Positions 62,341 through 64,000 of a stretch of 64,000 nt of DNA are shown in pieces. Within the stretch, counting starts at the first letter, position 1; each line of letters begins with the position of its first letter. A program made the translations under genes and the position numbers. The stretch spans positions 1,054,001 through 1,118,000 of the forward strand of contig NZ_CP046908.1 of the NCBI RefSeq assembly GCF_009789575.1, written 5' to 3'. The notes under the pieces were generated by a model, which saw only the letters and a list, made by a program, of their open reading frames with translations, was not told the origin of the DNA and made no database searches. The stretch is from Stappia indica. Lineage in GTDB: Bacteria; Pseudomonadota; Alphaproteobacteria; Rhizobiales; Stappiaceae.

Positions 62341-62593
62341 GTCCGCCTCCTTATGGAGCCCCCGCCGGACGGGCAGGACAGGCTCCCTTCAAGCACAGGT
62401 CGTTGGTGCCATCCTACTGCGATGTGTGCAGGCAAGGCCATAGGTCAAGCTTGCCGTAACGGTCATTTCACGCTGCTCTGGGTACACGGCATGCTCTCTG
62501 GCACGCATCCAACGCCCTCCTCGAATGGACTGTGTCGCCGCACCTTGCGATAACCATGCGCAACCCGCCCCTTCTCGAAGCTTCGGACCCGAC

Positions 62594-63403
62594 ATGACCG
62601 ACAGTCCCGCCGACACCCGCCCCGCCCGTATCGCCACCCGGATCGAGGGTCGCATCGGCTGGCTGGAGGTGGACAACCCCGCCCGCAAGAACGCCATCAC
62701 GCTCGCCATGTGGCAGGCCATCCCGCAGGCGGTCGCAGAGCTTGCCGCAGCCCCCGGCGTGCGCGTCATCGTGCTGCGCGGCGCCGGCGAGGAGACCTTC
62801 ATCGCCGGCGCCGACATTTCCGAGTTCGCCACCTTGCGCAAGGACGCGGCCTCGGCCCGCGCCTACGAGGCCTCGAACGCCGCCGCCTTCGATGCCTTGC
62901 GCAATGCACCCTTGCCGACCCTGGCGATGATCCGCGGCTTCTGTCTCGGCGGCGGCTTCGGGCTTGCGGCCGCCTGCGACCTGCGCATCGCCGAGGACGG
63001 CGCCAGCTTCGGCATTCCCGCGGCGCGGCTCGGCGTCGGCTACCCGCCGACGGCGATTGCCGATGTCGTGCGCCTGCTCGGCCCCTCGCGCGCCAAGCTC
63101 CTGTTCATTACGGCGCGGCGCATCGGCGTACAGGAGGCCGAGCGGTTCGGCTTCCTCGACATCGTCGCCTCCGCAGGCACCCTGGAGGCAGAGGCACGGC
63201 GCCTTGCCGGCGAGATCGCGTCCGGTGCGCCCCTCACCCTTCGCGCGGCCCGCGTCGGCATCGACGCGCTCACCGCGCGCCTGTCGGGCGAGGACCTCGA
63301 TGCCTGCCAGGCGCTGGCCGATGCCTGCTTCGACAGCCGCGATTTCGTGGAAGGGCGAACCGCCTTCATGGAGAAGCGGGCGCCGGAATTCACCGGCGGT
63401 TAA
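62594..63403 (+). CDS. Enoyl-CoA hydratase/isomerase family protein
   Basis: A 269-residue crotonase-fold protein: GWLEVDNPARKNAITLAMW, AGADISEFATLRKD, GFCLGGGFGLAAACDLRIA (oxyanion hole Gly) and FGIPAARLGVGYPP. The usual catalytic Glu near 'A.RLGVG.P' is not obvious, so the reaction is not certain. Divergent from cysE. Confidence 0.85.
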   Translation: MTDSPADTRPARIATRIEGRIGWLEVDNPARKNAITLAMWQAIPQAVAELAAAPGVRVIVLRGAGEETFIAGADISEFATLRKDAASARAYEASNAAAFDALRNAPLPTLAMIRGFCLGGGFGLAAACDLRIAEDGASFGIPAARLGVGYPPTAIADVVRLLGPSRAKLLFITARRIGVQEAERFGFLDIVASAGTLEAEARRLAGEIASGAPLTLRAARVGIDALTARLSGEDLDACQALADACFDSRDFVEGRTAFMEKRAPEFTGG

Positions 63404-63959
63404 CCATGACGCGCGATACCCGCCTTCGTCAGAGCAATCCCGCCGCGCGAAGGGCAACGGCGGGCGACGCAGAGTCATTTTGTTAACCGACTCCTTGCAG
63501 CGTCGAAAAAGAGCCGAGCACCCACCGACTTTGCGGACCGGCCACTTGACCGGCGGAATCCGGGATGATTCTCTGGCGCTCGATCCAGCTTGATTCTGCC
63601 TGCGAAGACCTTAAATCGGATCCTCAGCAGAAAGCTGACGCACCACTTTAAGACAGACTGAAAATTCATTCCCAATCAGCAGCTTGAGGAAAAATCCTCA
63701 AGCTATGCTTTTGAGTGAACCCATTTTCTGCATTAACTTTCAATTAACCATACAAGCCTTTGTACTCATTGAGAAAGCCCGAAGGCCATCCCAACACGCC
63801 AACTTGAATCGGCAGGTGAGAACCGCGGCCGCTCGGAGCGCGCGAGAGCATGCCCCGACCGCCACGCGCACGGCAGCGCTCCGGGCACCTCAAAGGCACC
63901 CGGCACGCCGGCTCAGACGCTGGAAAGATCGTTTCAAAAGCCGTGGGCGACTGACCTGC
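63404..63959. other. Intergenic region with CtrA box
   Basis: A 556-base stretch, the AT-rich middle part of which holds a full CtrA box at 63733-63748. No gene is seen. The nearest genes are the hydratase upstream and a gene ending at 63960 on the minus strand, so the box is not placed for either. Confidence 0.6.
63733..63748. promoter_or_regulatory. CtrA box
   Basis: TTAA (63733) and TTAAC (63744) seven bases apart. No gene starts near in the window. Confidence 0.6.
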
Positions 63960-64000
63960 TCAGGCGGCGCGCAACCGGTCGAGGAAGGTAACCACCGCGC
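63960..64000 (-). CDS. C-terminal end of a gene, perhaps a chemoreceptor
   Basis: A minus-strand frame ending TGA at 63962-63960 gives AVVTFLDRLRAA. This resembles the end of the chemoreceptor in this window (FLRTLRAA). Only 12 residues are visible, so the family is a guess. Confidence 0.3.
   Translation of the reverse strand, partial: AVVTFLDRLRAA

Overview
The window (64 kb, high GC) comes from an alphaproteobacterium, most likely of the Hyphomicrobiales (Stappiaceae-like is a guess). The evidence is family content typical of that group (DUF2336, PAS_5, BTLCP cysteine proteinase, tandem PilZ, DUF3126, single-domain HPt and CheY proteins) and full CtrA-type boxes (TTAA-N7-TTAA) at three places.

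Bases 1 to about 29,631 are most of an integrated temperate podovirus. Its right end is a 3' fragment of a tRNA-Thr(TGT) gene (29583-29631) directly before host pyrE; its left end lies outside the window. The late (virion) operon runs leftward from about 13.8 kb: possible small terminase, large terminase, a GNAT/gp13-like protein, portal, a Bbp19-like protein, scaffold, a strong terminator, major capsid, a possible cement/decoration protein, tail tube adaptor, tail nozzle, and internal (ejection) proteins, one with a lytic transglycosylase domain. This portal-Bbp19-scaffold-capsid-cement order is that of Bordetella phage BPP-1. No lysis genes and no phage RNA polymerase are visible.

Between 13.8 and 14.3 kb is a non-coding control region with twelve copies of a TGTCTA hexamer in four triplets of alternating orientation, followed by a near-consensus promoter with a 10-bp palindrome that drives two small genes. 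A second leftward operon (22.45 to 14.76 kb) carries replication and early genes: a Cro-like HTH protein, small proteins, an ASCH protein, a toprim primase and a D5-like helicase. The immunity region (22.45-23.3 kb) has a CI/S24-type repressor facing right whose LexA-like catalytic Ser and Lys are both replaced. Rightward from there run an excisionase-like gene, about a dozen small accessory genes coupled mostly by ATGA overlaps, and a tyrosine integrase (27286-28707).

From 29.7 kb on is host chromosome: pyrE, a fatty acid desaturase, an XRE regulator whose promoter shares an 11-mer with the phage operators, cytochromes c, cutA, nadK, a CheY/HPt pair, DUF2336, a CtrA-box-linked lytic transglycosylase, a MaoC/CitE-like pair, a flavin reductase/nitroreductase pair, an acyltransferase, thrS, a chemoreceptor, a two-gene peptide-ligase system (RLAN ATP-grasp plus GNAT-C39 peptidase), yidD, a SufU-like scaffold, folE, hisI, DUF2000 with AraC, a CBS protein, a rhomboid protease, PAS and PilZ proteins, a BTLCP proteinase, gamma-carbonic anhydrase, cysE and an enoyl-CoA hydratase.

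In the phage, most starts were set by overlapping stop/start codons (ATGA or GTGA), which is the dominant gene junction there. All function calls are from reading sequence motifs, not from searches.
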